This document shows, piece after piece, positions 9,030 through 17,221 of a stretch of 64,000 nucleotides of DNA; position 1 is the stretch's first letter, and every line of letters begins with the position of its first letter. A program made the position numbers and the translations under genes. Under the pieces are notes generated by a model. That model did not search any database. It saw only the letters and a list, made by a program, of their open reading frames with translations, and was not told where the DNA came from. This stretch comes from Vibrio diazotrophicus (GTDB lineage Bacteria; Pseudomonadota; Gammaproteobacteria; Enterobacterales; Vibrionaceae). The DNA lies in assembly GCF_038452265.1 (NCBI RefSeq), contig NZ_CP151843.1, forward strand, positions 1,054,001-1,118,000, read 5' to 3'.

Positions 9030-9165
9030 TTTGGCATGTAGAGTGAATTGGTTAACGAATATTTAAAACAACAAGCCTATTAATAGACAAAGCTTAACGC
9101 GTAATCTTCCCCATCATCAGTCTTATCATCAGCCGACAATTATCTAGTAAGGTTAGATGCAACGA

Positions 9166-9291
9166 TTACAGTACTGACTTTATTAGTTCGACTAATTGCA
9201 AAGCATGAGCTGACACGTTGAATTCAAGAAACACTGAAAGTGTTATCAAGCCAGCCCCAACACCCTGTAATGTTTGTTCGAGTGTGTTCAT
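9166..9291 (-). CDS. Possible 41-aa small protein downstream of the curli genes
   Basis: An ATG at 9289-9291 is preceded by GGAGAG at good spacing and opens a 41-codon frame beginning MNTLEQTLQGVGAG. A hydrophobic stretch (about residues 10-28) could be a short membrane or amphipathic helix. It lies about 108 bases after the last curli gene on the same strand, so it could share that transcript. I do not recognise it. The support is only the ribosome site and the absence of any other gene between 8969 and 9399. Confidence 0.35.
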   Translation of the reverse strand: MNTLEQTLQGVGAGLITLSVFLEFNVSAHALQLVELIKSVL

Positions 9292-9399
9292 CTCGACTCT
9301 CCAATGTAATAGTGCTATTTGGATATCCACAAATGAAGATCTGAACAACTTGGTCACAACGCATGTCGAGTGAGCAAACTCAATTATGCCGATTAGATC

Positions 9400-9756
9400 T
9401 TAAGAGGACGTATTTGATTTCAGTTGGCATCCAGCTTCAAGCGTAAAAGATTCAGTTCCTTCACTTTCACTAATCACTTCAAAACGAATGGGTAAATCAT
9501 TAACGCCAAAGCCTAAATTCAAGGAACTGCGATTAGAGAATCCATAACTCATTTTGTTGCCCGAAGCCGCACTCGCTACAATTTTTGCAGCAAACTGCTT
9601 GCCCGTTTTCGCGGTAAGTTTGACTCGTTGCGCGTCCTGAGTACATTCGAACTGAAGCGCTCCACCATAAAGACTCAATGATGAACTATCCATTGCTATT
9701 GCACTTAATGAGACTAGAAAAGCGGCGCAAAGCGCCGCTAAATAACGTACTAACAT
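9400..9756 (-). CDS. Small periplasmic protein in the csgC position (curli chaperone-like)
   Basis: Third gene of csgB-csgA-x, where enteric bacteria have csgC, the periplasmic chaperone that blocks premature curli polymerisation. A signal peptide (MLVRYLAALCAAFLVSLSAIA) is followed by about 97 residues of alternating polar and hydrophobic strands, suggesting an immunoglobulin-like sandwich as in CsgC/CsgH. Two cysteines, one in FECTQD and one in EAGCQLK, could form a disulphide; the CxC of E. coli CsgC is absent. A TTG lies 6 bases upstream of the chosen ATG. It starts 9 bases after the csgA stop. Function is inferred from position, size and export. Confidence 0.6.
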   Translation of the reverse strand: MLVRYLAALCAAFLVSLSAIAMDSSSLSLYGGALQFECTQDAQRVKLTAKTGKQFAAKIVASAASGNKMSYGFSNRSSLNLGFGVNDLPIRFEVISESEGTESFTLEAGCQLKSNTSS

Positions 9757-9765
9757 AACCAACGA

Positions 9766-10545
9766 TTAGTATTGAATAACGGTAACAGTGTTATTTGTGC
9801 TAGCACCTACATTAACATTCGCAACATCGCCATATGTTTGAGTAATGTTGATAGTGTTTTCTGAGCTACCCCAGTAAACAGATACATTAGCGGCTGCATG
9901 TGCGTTTTGTTGGTCGATAGTAATATCGTTGCCATGGCTCCAACCTGTAACATCAACGTCGATAGTGTTGTAGTCACCTGTCTGTGTGAAATCGACACTG
10001 TTGCCGAAACTATTTTCAACATATACGTCAGCCATGTTGCCTGTTCCATCAACAGTACCTGTAACAGAACTTCCGTCACCTCTGTTCAGAACAACACTAG
10101 TTTCGTTTAGTGTACCTTCGACGCTAAGTTCAACATTTGAGTCATCTGTACCACCCTGAAGCAATACTTGAGATTTGTTACTATCACCGTTTTGAACGAT
10201 AGAAACGTTGTCGTTATCATAAGAATAATGATCCCATGGACTGTTATCAGTCATAATACGAGCTTTGTTGCTGTTGCCAGTTTGGTCGATGCTAAAATTA
10301 CCTGAATCTACACCTACAGCTAAAATTCTCGCTTTGTTTTCACCACCAACTTGAGAGATAGACAGAGTAGAATCATCTACAAAGTAAGATTTAATGTCTG
10401 CCTTGTTACCCTCATTAGGAGACTCTTGGAATACAGTGACTTCAGAATCTGAAGTCATAAATAAATCTAAGTCTGCTGTGTTGTTTGCAAGAACACTACC
10501 TGAAGCCAACGTTGCTGCAATTATTAATGCCAATTTAGTTTTCAT
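9766..10545 (-). CDS. csgA: Major curlin subunit CsgA (curli amyloid)
   Basis: Secreted subunit that forms extracellular amyloid fibres for adhesion and biofilm. A signal peptide ends at SVLA. The rest is about nine to ten curlin repeats of 22-26 residues with the S-x5-Q-x-G-x2-N-x-A pattern, for example STLSISQVGGENKARI, NFSIDQTGNSNKARI and VSIVQNGDSNKSQV. Repeats near the middle (ELSVEGTLNETS, TGTVDGTGNMAD) lose the Gln. At 259 aa it is longer than the five-repeat E. coli CsgA (151 aa). It lies downstream of csgB in the same operon, with a 62-bp gap. Confidence 0.9.
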   Translation of the reverse strand: MKTKLALIIAATLASGSVLANNTADLDLFMTSDSEVTVFQESPNEGNKADIKSYFVDDSTLSISQVGGENKARILAVGVDSGNFSIDQTGNSNKARIMTDNSPWDHYSYDNDNVSIVQNGDSNKSQVLLQGGTDDSNVELSVEGTLNETSVVLNRGDGSSVTGTVDGTGNMADVYVENSFGNSVDFTQTGDYNTIDVDVTGWSHGNDITIDQQNAHAAANVSVYWGSSENTINITQTYGDVANVNVGASTNNTVTVIQY

Positions 10546-10607
10546 GACAATTTCCTTTATATCATATTGTTACATTTGAATAGACAAGTATCTAAATGTG
10601 TTGTCGA

Positions 10608-11285
10608 TTAATTTTGAGTAACATACACATTGATACCATAGCCCCCAACTATGGCCACATAGTCATTACCATTTTGACTAATGCCATAATCAGAACCTCC
10701 GTTGTCGACAATAATGGCTTTGTTATTACTACCCGTTTGATTAATACTCAAAGAACTTCCATATCCATATTGGATAATTGCTGCAGTATTATTATTTCCA
10801 GCTTGATTAATCAAAGCTTTATTTCCATAACCATACTGAGCAATGTAAGCTTTATTAAACTTACCCGTTTGAGTTATTAAAGCAGTATTATCCCCACCAT
10901 ATTGCCAAATCCCAGCCTCACTCCCTACGCTGTCTGACTGGACTACTTTCGCTTTATTACCTGCAATAGAACTACCCTGCTCGATATAGACATTTCCTAA
11001 TATCGAGTCTTCCAAGACGACTTCAGCATAATTATCGTCAGTTGGCATAGAATCTAACTCGTTGAAATTACTTAAGTCCAAGCCGTAGCCGAACTTACCT
11101 ACTTGAGTATGTCTTCTATTGTTAAAGTTCTCATGGTGACGATCATCGCCTCCATGATTACTCTCTGACTGATAATAAGCTTGACCACCAAGATCCTTGT
11201 TCGCCCAAGCTAGGTTCGACATTGCCAAATACAAAGCGATACCCATCACTAGCATACTGAAGCAGGCATTATTCCGGATGGACAT
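10608..11285 (-). CDS. csgB: Curlin nucleator CsgB
   Basis: Minor curlin that seeds CsgA polymerisation at the cell surface. The start is set at 11285, where GGAGGAG precedes ATG. After a signal peptide there is a non-repeat region of about 80 residues (HGGDDRHHENFNNRR, His-rich), unusual for CsgB. Repeats follow: IYIEQ-like, GIWQYGGDNTALITQTG, AYIAQYGYGNKALINQAG, AAIIQYGYGSSLSINQTG, ending VYVTQN. The IAQYG/IIQYG spacing is the CsgB type. It is the first gene of the csgBA operon, divergent from csgEFG. Confidence 0.85.
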   Translation of the reverse strand: MSIRNNACFSMLVMGIALYLAMSNLAWANKDLGGQAYYQSESNHGGDDRHHENFNNRRHTQVGKFGYGLDLSNFNELDSMPTDDNYAEVVLEDSILGNVYIEQGSSIAGNKAKVVQSDSVGSEAGIWQYGGDNTALITQTGKFNKAYIAQYGYGNKALINQAGNNNTAAIIQYGYGSSLSINQTGSNNKAIIVDNGGSDYGISQNGNDYVAIVGGYGINVYVTQN

Positions 11286-11529
11286 AACTCCTCCTTCATT
11301 AGAGAACACCGTGTTCTCGTTAATTAGGTTAGAGCTGCCTATGATTTTAAACCATCAACTTTAAATTAAAATTGATATTTATTTTTTAATTTTTTGGTTG
11401 TTATATTTATGTAAAACCAAATACAAAAATACTAATTTATTTGTGCAATTCTAATACTTTGGTTTATACAATTACTGACAATTAACTCTTATTATTAATT
11501 CGTCTTAATCACTTTTATAAGAGTCATCT
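11286..11529. promoter_or_regulatory. AT-rich divergent curli promoter region
   Basis: The 244 bases between csgB and csgE are visibly richer in A and T than the surroundings, with long A/T tracts around 11350-11480. That suits H-NS silencing and a regulated divergent promoter, as at csgBAC/csgDEFG in enteric bacteria. No csgD gene and no site I can name were found. Confidence 0.5.
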
Positions 11530-12003
11530 ATGACGCTTAAAATTAATACGTTTCTGATTATTTTTTTTGTGTATTTCTCATTGCATGCTTCCTATTTGCA
11601 TGCAAAGGAAAGTGCTGGCGACCAATCTCCGATAGAAGACTCGCAACAATTAGAAGATGGAGATCATGACTCTTTAGATGAAGTCAATGGCCTCATCATA
11701 GACAGAACAATGACTCGCATTGGAAGCATGTTTTATTCAGAGTTCGCACAACAGCTCAACGAGAGTGAAGAAAACCTAAAAGAGAATTTAACCATAACCG
11801 AAAAAACGACAGCCAAGTTCGGCACCATCATGACAATTTGGCATTCGCAAAAGGTTGTTTTTCGCACCAGTCTTTCGCCAAAAATGAAGGAGTCGAAAGA
11901 GCAGGCAGCAAAAGCGGTAAGAACCGTACAGGATTATTTAACCAAGTGGAGAATACAACGGATGTATTCCGACACATTCGATCTCGCACATGACGAAATA
12001 TAA
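11530..12003 (+). CDS. csgE: Curli assembly protein CsgE
   Basis: Periplasmic adaptor that caps the CsgG pore and directs CsgA to it. The first 25 residues are a signal peptide. An acidic linker (about 28-50) precedes the CsgE core: EVNGLIIDRTMTRIGSMFYSEF, ENLTITEKTTAKFGTIMTIWHSQKVVFRT and the C-terminal DLAHDEI, which closely resembles the E. coli ending DLAHDEF. It is the first gene of csgEFG. Confidence 0.93.
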   Translation: MTLKINTFLIIFFVYFSLHASYLHAKESAGDQSPIEDSQQLEDGDHDSLDEVNGLIIDRTMTRIGSMFYSEFAQQLNESEENLKENLTITEKTTAKFGTIMTIWHSQKVVFRTSLSPKMKESKEQAAKAVRTVQDYLTKWRIQRMYSDTFDLAHDEI

Positions 12004-12025
12004 TAAATGCTTACAAGGGAAAATT

Positions 12026-12469
12026 ATGAAAACTCTGGTTGTTTCTAAGCAACGCTCTCAGCCTGAACATTCAAATTTCAGGTTGAAAAAAGCACTCATA
12101 ATAAGTCTTAGCTTAATCAGTTGCAGTTTAGTGGCTGCACCTGTATTTGCATCCAAACTGACTTATAAGCCGATAAACCCAACATTTGGTGGCAACCCAC
12201 TCAACACTTCACATTTGTTTGCCAGAGCAGAAGCAATCAATGATTACGAAGATCCTGATAGGACAAGCAACGGAACGTCATCGGTCTCTTCCCTCCTTTC
12301 CTCATTACAATCACGGCTGTTAAGTGAATTAATTTCCAGTGGAGAACCGGGAAGTCTAGAAACGGACGATTACACACTAACCATCACCGACAATGACGGT
12401 TTTTTAACCATCACCGTTATAGATAAATCGACGGGTGAATCCACCACAATCGAAGTTACAGGTTTGTAG
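12026..12469 (+). CDS. csgF: Curli assembly protein CsgF
   Basis: Surface-exposed accessory of the curli secretion pore; it binds CsgG and anchors CsgB. The start is placed at 12026 (AAGGG ribosome site, then ATG), not at an upstream frame overlapping csgE. A signal peptide ends VFA. The mature start KLTYKPINPTFGGNPLNTSHLF is the CsgF hallmark that inserts into the CsgG channel. Unlike CsgE and CsgG, the first 25 residues form a basic extension before the hydrophobic core. It sits 22 bases after csgE and 16 before csgG. Confidence 0.93.
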   Translation: MKTLVVSKQRSQPEHSNFRLKKALIISLSLISCSLVAAPVFASKLTYKPINPTFGGNPLNTSHLFARAEAINDYEDPDRTSNGTSSVSSLLSSLQSRLLSELISSGEPGSLETDDYTLTITDNDGFLTITVIDKSTGESTTIEVTGL

Positions 12470-12485
12470 TTCAGGAAGATAAAAA

Positions 12486-13328
12486 ATGAAAAAAGGACTT
12501 TACCTAGCAGTGACTCTAGCGCTCTTACTTACAGGGTGCTCAAACTTTATGGATACTCCCGATGCAGAGGAATATCCGACACTAGCGCCTAGAGGGGCTA
12601 TATACAAAGACCTTATTAATCTCCCTCTCCCTAAAGGGAAGATTATGGTCTCCGTGTATGATTTTCGCGACCAAACAGGTCAATACAAAGACTACCCTTC
12701 AAGTACCTTTGCAACTGCGGTACCACAGGGAGGCACATCAATGCTGACCTCTTCATTGTTGGACTCCAAGTGGTTTTTGCCGTTAGAGCGAGAGGGATTA
12801 CAGAACTTACTTACAGAACGGAAAATCATTCGAGCCGCGCAAAAGAAAGATGAAGCCCCGGTTAATATTGGAGACGACTTACCTGCGTTAAAATCGGCAA
12901 ACTTAGTCATTGAGGGTGGCATTATTGGATACGAGTCCGACTTGAAAAGTGGTGGTCACGGTATCGGCTATTTCGGACTTGCTACTTATGGCGAGTATCG
13001 CATGGATCAAGTGACCGTTAACTTACGTGCAGTCGATGTTCGAACGGGACAAATCTTACTTAGTGTCACTACCAGCAAAACCATTTTTTCTCACGCTTTA
13101 AGTGGTAGTGTTTTCCGTTACATCGCTTACCAAGACTTACTCGAAATGGAATCGGGTTATACCAATAACGAACCCGTCAATATCGCCGTAATGTCAGCCA
13201 TCGACTCCGCTGTAATACATATGATTATTGACGGCATACAGAAAGGTCTGTGGGAACCAGCCGATAAAAAACAGATGGAGAGCCCAGTAATGAAGCGCTA
13301 TATGCAAGAGAGCACAACGATTCTCTAA
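12486..13328 (+). CDS. csgG: Curli secretion channel lipoprotein CsgG
   Basis: Outer-membrane lipoprotein that forms the nonameric curli export pore. The lipobox LLTGC puts the lipidated Cys near residue 18. Family motifs are visible: APRGAIYKDLINLPLPKGKIMVSVYDFRDQTGQYK, STFATAVPQGGTSML, FLPLEREGLQNLLTERKIIR and the YF-rich constriction loop region (SGGHGIGYFGLATYGEYRMDQVTVNLRAVDV). The length of 280 aa matches (277 in E. coli). It is the last gene of csgEFG. No T-rich terminator was seen before the convergent ugd gene, which ends 26 bases away. Confidence 0.95.
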   Translation: MKKGLYLAVTLALLLTGCSNFMDTPDAEEYPTLAPRGAIYKDLINLPLPKGKIMVSVYDFRDQTGQYKDYPSSTFATAVPQGGTSMLTSSLLDSKWFLPLEREGLQNLLTERKIIRAAQKKDEAPVNIGDDLPALKSANLVIEGGIIGYESDLKSGGHGIGYFGLATYGEYRMDQVTVNLRAVDVRTGQILLSVTTSKTIFSHALSGSVFRYIAYQDLLEMESGYTNNEPVNIAVMSAIDSAVIHMIIDGIQKGLWEPADKKQMESPVMKRYMQESTTIL

Positions 13329-13354
13329 ACCAGCCAGATCTATGCCCGCCTTTG

Positions 13355-14716
13355 TTAGTCTGGGCGGGCAACTTCTCTACCAATAGACCAATAAGTGAAT
13401 CCCCTCGCCGACATCCTTCTCGGTTCGAACAGATTTCGCCCATCAAATATTACAGGCTCACTCAACTCTGAATAAATTAAATTGAAGTCGGGCGCTTTAA
13501 AATTCTGCCACTCTGTACAAATAATCAAAGCATCTGCACCTTTTAATGTCGCTTCTTTGGTTCCCATCAATAGAAGGTCGTTACGTAAAGAATAAAGCCT
13601 CTGAGTTTCCTCCATCGCTTTGGGGTCATAGGCTTGTACAGTCGCTCCAGCAGACCACAAAGCTTCCATTAGTACACGGCTAGGCGCTTCTCGCATATCA
13701 TCGGTTTTAGGCTTAAAAGCCAGTCCCCATAGTGCAAACGTTTTGCCCTTTAGGTTGGCCTCCCCTTCCCAATGGGCACAGATTTTCTCAAAGAGTTTTC
13801 TTTTTTGATGATAGTTGGTGTTTTCAACTGCCTTGAGAATTTCACTTTCATAACCTATTTTCTCAGACGAGCGGATCAGGGCTTGAACATCTTTGGGAAA
13901 GCAAGAACCACCATAACCGCAACCGGGATAAATGAAGTGATAACCAATTCTTTCATCGCTGCCTATTCCTTTGCGTATCTGTTCAATGTCCGCACCAAGC
14001 TTATCAGCAATGTTGGCAATTTCATTCATGAAACTGATTTTGGTCGCTAACATACAGTTAGCTGCATACTTGGTGAGCTCCGCCGATTTCACGGTCATAA
14101 ACAGAATTTTCTCGTGGTTACGATTGAAAGGTGCATACAGCTCTCGCATCAGATCTTTCACTTCTGCGAAATGTCTGTCCGTTTCATCGAGCCCAATCAC
14201 AATCCTATCTGGACGCATACAGTCAGTTACGGCGCTTCCCTCTTTGAGGAATTCAGGATTGGATACGACTGAGAAATGTATTGGCGGTAAACTTAAATTC
14301 CCTCGAGTCACCCTCAATACTTCGCTCACTTGTTGTGCTGTACCAACGGGGACAGTGGATTTGTTGATGACGATTTTCCTATGGCAAGAAAATGTCGCGA
14401 TTGTTTTCGCCACGTCCAATACATAGCTTAGATCTGCTGAACCATCTTCGTCTTGCGGCGTTCCAACAGCGATAAATATTACATCCGCAAACTCAACGCC
14501 TTCTTTTGCAGAAGAGGTAAAACATAGATGTCCACCAGCAATGTTGTTGTTAACGAGTTGCTCTAGGCCTGGTTCATAGATGGTGATTTCACCTCTTTGC
14601 AGTTTGTCTATTTTTTCAGCGTCAACATCCACACAACACACATTATGTCCAGCACCACTCAGTACTGCGGCCTGAACCAACCCCACGTATCCAGTGCCAA
14701 ATATGGTTACTTTCAT
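13355..14716 (-). CDS. ugd: UDP-glucose 6-dehydrogenase
   Basis: Oxidises UDP-glucose to UDP-glucuronate with two NAD+, a precursor for capsule or biofilm polysaccharide. The Rossmann motif GTGYVGLVQ is at residues 7-15, the GTP/PQ turn VGTPQDEDGSADLSYV follows near 85, and the catalytic Cys lies in GYGGSCFPKD near residue 260. The C-terminal UDP-binding domain has WGLAFKPKTDDMREAPS. It has 453 aa, the normal length. It converges on csgG and lies between the curli genes and speG, so it may belong to the same acquired surface-matrix block. Confidence 0.95.
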   Translation of the reverse strand: MKVTIFGTGYVGLVQAAVLSGAGHNVCCVDVDAEKIDKLQRGEITIYEPGLEQLVNNNIAGGHLCFTSSAKEGVEFADVIFIAVGTPQDEDGSADLSYVLDVAKTIATFSCHRKIVINKSTVPVGTAQQVSEVLRVTRGNLSLPPIHFSVVSNPEFLKEGSAVTDCMRPDRIVIGLDETDRHFAEVKDLMRELYAPFNRNHEKILFMTVKSAELTKYAANCMLATKISFMNEIANIADKLGADIEQIRKGIGSDERIGYHFIYPGCGYGGSCFPKDVQALIRSSEKIGYESEILKAVENTNYHQKRKLFEKICAHWEGEANLKGKTFALWGLAFKPKTDDMREAPSRVLMEALWSAGATVQAYDPKAMEETQRLYSLRNDLLLMGTKEATLKGADALIICTEWQNFKAPDFNLIYSELSEPVIFDGRNLFEPRRMSARGFTYWSIGREVARPD

Positions 14717-14892
14717 TCAACTGCCCGCTATTGCTATTCATTTACAACAGTATTTAATGTGCATATGTCAGACCCGTTACGTTTTCAGGGCAGAACAATG
14801 ACAAAAGTTACGCAATTTCCTAGTGTTGTATAAAATCCCCGTGGACAAACGCTAGGCAAAGCGTACAGTTAATTAAAACAGAAGGAGTTTGA

Positions 14893-15291
14893 ATGAAGAA
14901 TTTTAGCTTCAATATGGAAGATGCCAGTCAAGTGTGTGTGGGAGCTTTCGCATTGGCCGTTCCCATTTCCTTCTCAGAAGAAGCCTGGCAACTGGGTACG
15001 ACATTGCCAACGACCAATTTGCTGTTTCTAATGAGCCTTTCTTTGTGTTTTCTGGGCGTATTCGCATATCAAAGCGTGTTTCAACGAGATATTAAACATC
15101 GAATCTCTGTATTTATTTTTCGCATTGCTATCGCTTATTTGCTTGCTGCTTTAGTGGTCGGTTTGGTGTTATTTGCCTTGAACAAATTGCCCATCATCGA
15201 TAACCCCATATTAGCGTTCAAGCGCATCATCGTTATCACTATGCCCGCCTCCATGGGCGCGATTGTGGTAGATAGTTTTGACAAAGAGTAG
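14893..15291 (+). CDS. Small membrane protein, DUF2391-like
   Basis: 132 residues with four predicted helices (about 16-30, 42-60, 72-95 and 105-125). The segment VCVGAFALAVPISFSEEAW resembles the first conserved block of the DUF2391 integral membrane family, whose longer members are about twice this size. A GGAG ribosome site sits 8 bases before ATG. It stands alone, divergent from ugd. Function is unknown. Confidence 0.7.
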   Translation: MKNFSFNMEDASQVCVGAFALAVPISFSEEAWQLGTTLPTTNLLFLMSLSLCFLGVFAYQSVFQRDIKHRISVFIFRIAIAYLLAALVVGLVLFALNKLPIIDNPILAFKRIIVITMPASMGAIVVDSFDKE

Positions 15292-15350
15292 AAGATTAAA
15301 CTGTAATAAAACAATGATATAAATCCGTATCACCTGTACGAGACATCAAC

Positions 15351-15875
15351 ATGAAACAGAATTTATCACTTCGAGCGCTAGAACGTGGCGATCTTAGATT
15401 TATCCATAATTTAAATAACAACAGAAACATCATGTCTTATTGGTTCGAAGAGCCATATGAGTCTTTTGATGAGCTAGAAGAACTTTACAACAAGCACATT
15501 CACGATAACGCGGAAAGACGCTTTGTCGTTGAAGATGAGAATAAATCCCTGATTGGTTTGGTTGAAATTATTGAAATTGACTACATTCACCGTAGTGCTG
15601 AATTTCAGATCATTATTACACCTGAACACCAAGGAAAAGGGTACGCAAATACGCTAATTAACAAAGCGTTAGATTACTCATTCACTATCCTTAATCTTCA
15701 CAAAATTTACTTGCATGTGGCGATTGAGAATGAAAAAGCGCTTCACCTCTATCAACAGTGCGGCTTTATTGAAGAAGGACACTTGGTCGAAGAATTTTTT
15801 ATCAACGGACAATACCGAGATGTAAAACGCATGTATATACTGCAACCTCAGTACCTAAAACAAACTCGAAGTTAA
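15351..15875 (+). CDS. speG: Spermidine N1-acetyltransferase SpeG
   Basis: GNAT enzyme that acetylates spermidine and spermine with acetyl-CoA, keeping polyamines below toxic level. The sequence is almost that of the structurally known V. cholerae SpeG: LRALERGDLRFIHNLNNNRNIMSYWFEEPYES, the acetyl-CoA loop PEHQGKGYA near residue 90, and LHKIYLHVAIENEKALHLYQQCGF. The length of 174 aa is normal. From memory, speG directly follows malK in V. cholerae; here about 6.4 kb with curli, ugd and the DUF2391 gene separates them. Confidence 0.96.
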   Translation: MKQNLSLRALERGDLRFIHNLNNNRNIMSYWFEEPYESFDELEELYNKHIHDNAERRFVVEDENKSLIGLVEIIEIDYIHRSAEFQIIITPEHQGKGYANTLINKALDYSFTILNLHKIYLHVAIENEKALHLYQQCGFIEEGHLVEEFFINGQYRDVKRMYILQPQYLKQTRS

Positions 15876-15893
15876 TTGGCGCTTGTATAAAAC

Positions 15894-15918
15894 AATCACC
15901 ACCGCTAAGGCGGTGATT
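15894..15918 (+). terminator. Hairpin after speG
   Basis: AATCACC/GGTGATT stem with a CC/GG inner pairing, 19 bases after the speG stop; only a short T-rich tail follows. Confidence 0.5.
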
Positions 15919-15931
15919 TAGGGATGACAAT

Positions 15932-15957
15932 AAAAAACAGGCAAATGCCTGTTTTTT
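15932..15957. terminator. Bidirectional terminator between speG and the oxygenase gene
   Basis: Perfect inverted repeat AAAAAACAGGCA with its complement, giving a GC core flanked by A and T runs on both sides. It serves both convergent genes. Confidence 0.9.
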
Positions 15958-15959
15958 AT

Positions 15960-16568
15960 TTAGGAGAGAATATCAAACCGACTTTCGCTGACACCATTAG
16001 TTCGAAACCAGCCTGCAATACTGTAACGTTTCGCATGAGCAGGAAGTACTTCATGTGGGAATTGCTCTGAAAGAAACACAACTAACCGACCAGCGATTGG
16101 AGCAATGGTTTGAATTGGTTGATCGTTCAGGTCATAAACTTTCAGTTCACCACCGTTGGTATCACGCCAATCTTCGTTCATATAGAAAACAGTTGTCAGC
16201 TTACGACTTTCATTTCCCCGGAAAGCATCCAAATGCTTCTTGTAAAAATCGCCAACTTCATACTGTGCAAAATGAGCCTCATATTCAAACAGCCCTAGGA
16301 ATAGAGACCGATTAACCTCTCGACGAATAAACTCCATTCGCTCTAGGTAATCCTGTACGGGTTGTCCCATGTCGGAATCTAGCCACTGAATTTTGTCGCG
16401 ACGAATGTCACTGGCTCTTTGAGTATCTTCATTTCTACCAATACGCGCACGCTGCCAATCATCTGAAGCACAGTTCTTGAGCAACTTAACTTGTTCAAGG
16501 GGTAGAAAATCATCCCAGACGTACCAACCTTTTTCGGCAATGGAGTCTAACAACTGTTCTAGCGCCAT
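15960..16568 (-). CDS. 2-oxoglutarate/Fe(II) dioxygenase, prolyl-4-hydroxylase type
   Basis: Probably hydroxylates a protein or small substrate using 2-oxoglutarate and O2. The iron triad is visible as HLD in FYKKHLDAFRG (near residue 112) and the distal His in SEQFPHEVLPA; the 2-oxoglutarate Arg is in AKRYSIAGWFR. FYMNEDWRDTNGGELKVYD is the usual central strand. The substrate is unknown, although some bacterial relatives modify ribosomal proteins or elongation factor Tu. It has 202 aa. It stands alone and converges on speG. Confidence 0.88.
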   Translation of the reverse strand: MALEQLLDSIAEKGWYVWDDFLPLEQVKLLKNCASDDWQRARIGRNEDTQRASDIRRDKIQWLDSDMGQPVQDYLERMEFIRREVNRSLFLGLFEYEAHFAQYEVGDFYKKHLDAFRGNESRKLTTVFYMNEDWRDTNGGELKVYDLNDQPIQTIAPIAGRLVVFLSEQFPHEVLPAHAKRYSIAGWFRTNGVSESRFDILS

Positions 16569-16778
16569 AAGTTTTTCACTACGAGGAAAAAGAAAGCGTT
16601 ATAACCAGCCTTTGCCACAACAGCAAATCAACATCTTAATCTTAAGGAACAAAATTAATTATTAAACTTATTACTTATAAATCAAGTTATTAAGTGATAA
16701 ATCCAAATAGTTAAGCATTAATACGTTGAAGGTGGTATAACAAAAACAGATCACAAGATTATTCATTGGGAGCTTCCT

Positions 16779-17099
16779 ATGATCGTAACTACTACGCCTA
16801 ATGTAGAAGGCAAGCGTATCGTTCGTTATTGCGGCGTTATTGCTGGTGAAGCCATTCTTGGTGCTAACATATTTAAAGACCTGTTCGCTGGCATTCGAGA
16901 TATCGTTGGTGGGCGCTCTGCGACCTACGAACACGAATTGCAAAAAGCACGAACTATAGCGTTAGCCGAACTTGAAGCTCGCGCAAAAGAGCTTGGTGCA
17001 AACGCTGTTGTCGGAATTGACTTAGATTATGAAACCTTTGGTAAAACTAACGGAATGTTAATGGTTTCCGTGAGCGGAACGGCAGTGTTTGTAGAATAA
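16779..17099 (+). CDS. YbjQ/UPF0145 family protein
   Basis: A 106-residue cytosolic protein of the YbjQ fold, which assembles into oligomeric rings. Family motifs are IVTTTPNVEGKRIVRYCGVIAGEAILGAN, ARTIALAELEARAKELGANAVVGIDLDYE and a final VSVSGTAVFVE. Its biochemical role is unknown; a heavy-metal-binding role has been proposed. A GGGAG ribosome site sits 6 bases before ATG. It stands alone and converges on vpsT. Confidence 0.9.
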   Translation: MIVTTTPNVEGKRIVRYCGVIAGEAILGANIFKDLFAGIRDIVGGRSATYEHELQKARTIALAELEARAKELGANAVVGIDLDYETFGKTNGMLMVSVSGTAVFVE

Positions 17100-17149
17100 G
17101 ATATCTGTAGTGTAAAAATCCATTTTCATAGATGGTGGTTTAAGAAATG

Positions 17150-17170
17150 GAAGGCAGCTTAGCTGCCTTC
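17150..17170 (+). terminator. Hairpin terminator of the ybjQ-like gene
   Basis: GAAGGCAG/CTGCCTTC stem with loop CTTAG, 50 bases after the stop. The T run is broken (TAAAATATAAACTTTTTT). Confidence 0.65.
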
Positions 17171-17221
17171 TAAAATATAAACTTTTTTATTAGATTATTT
17201 TTAATTCATTAAACGTTTTTA

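Noticed and set aside
13971..14426. A 151-codon plus-strand frame inside ugd
   Set aside because: Antisense shadow of a highly conserved enzyme gene, without ribosome site or family similarity.
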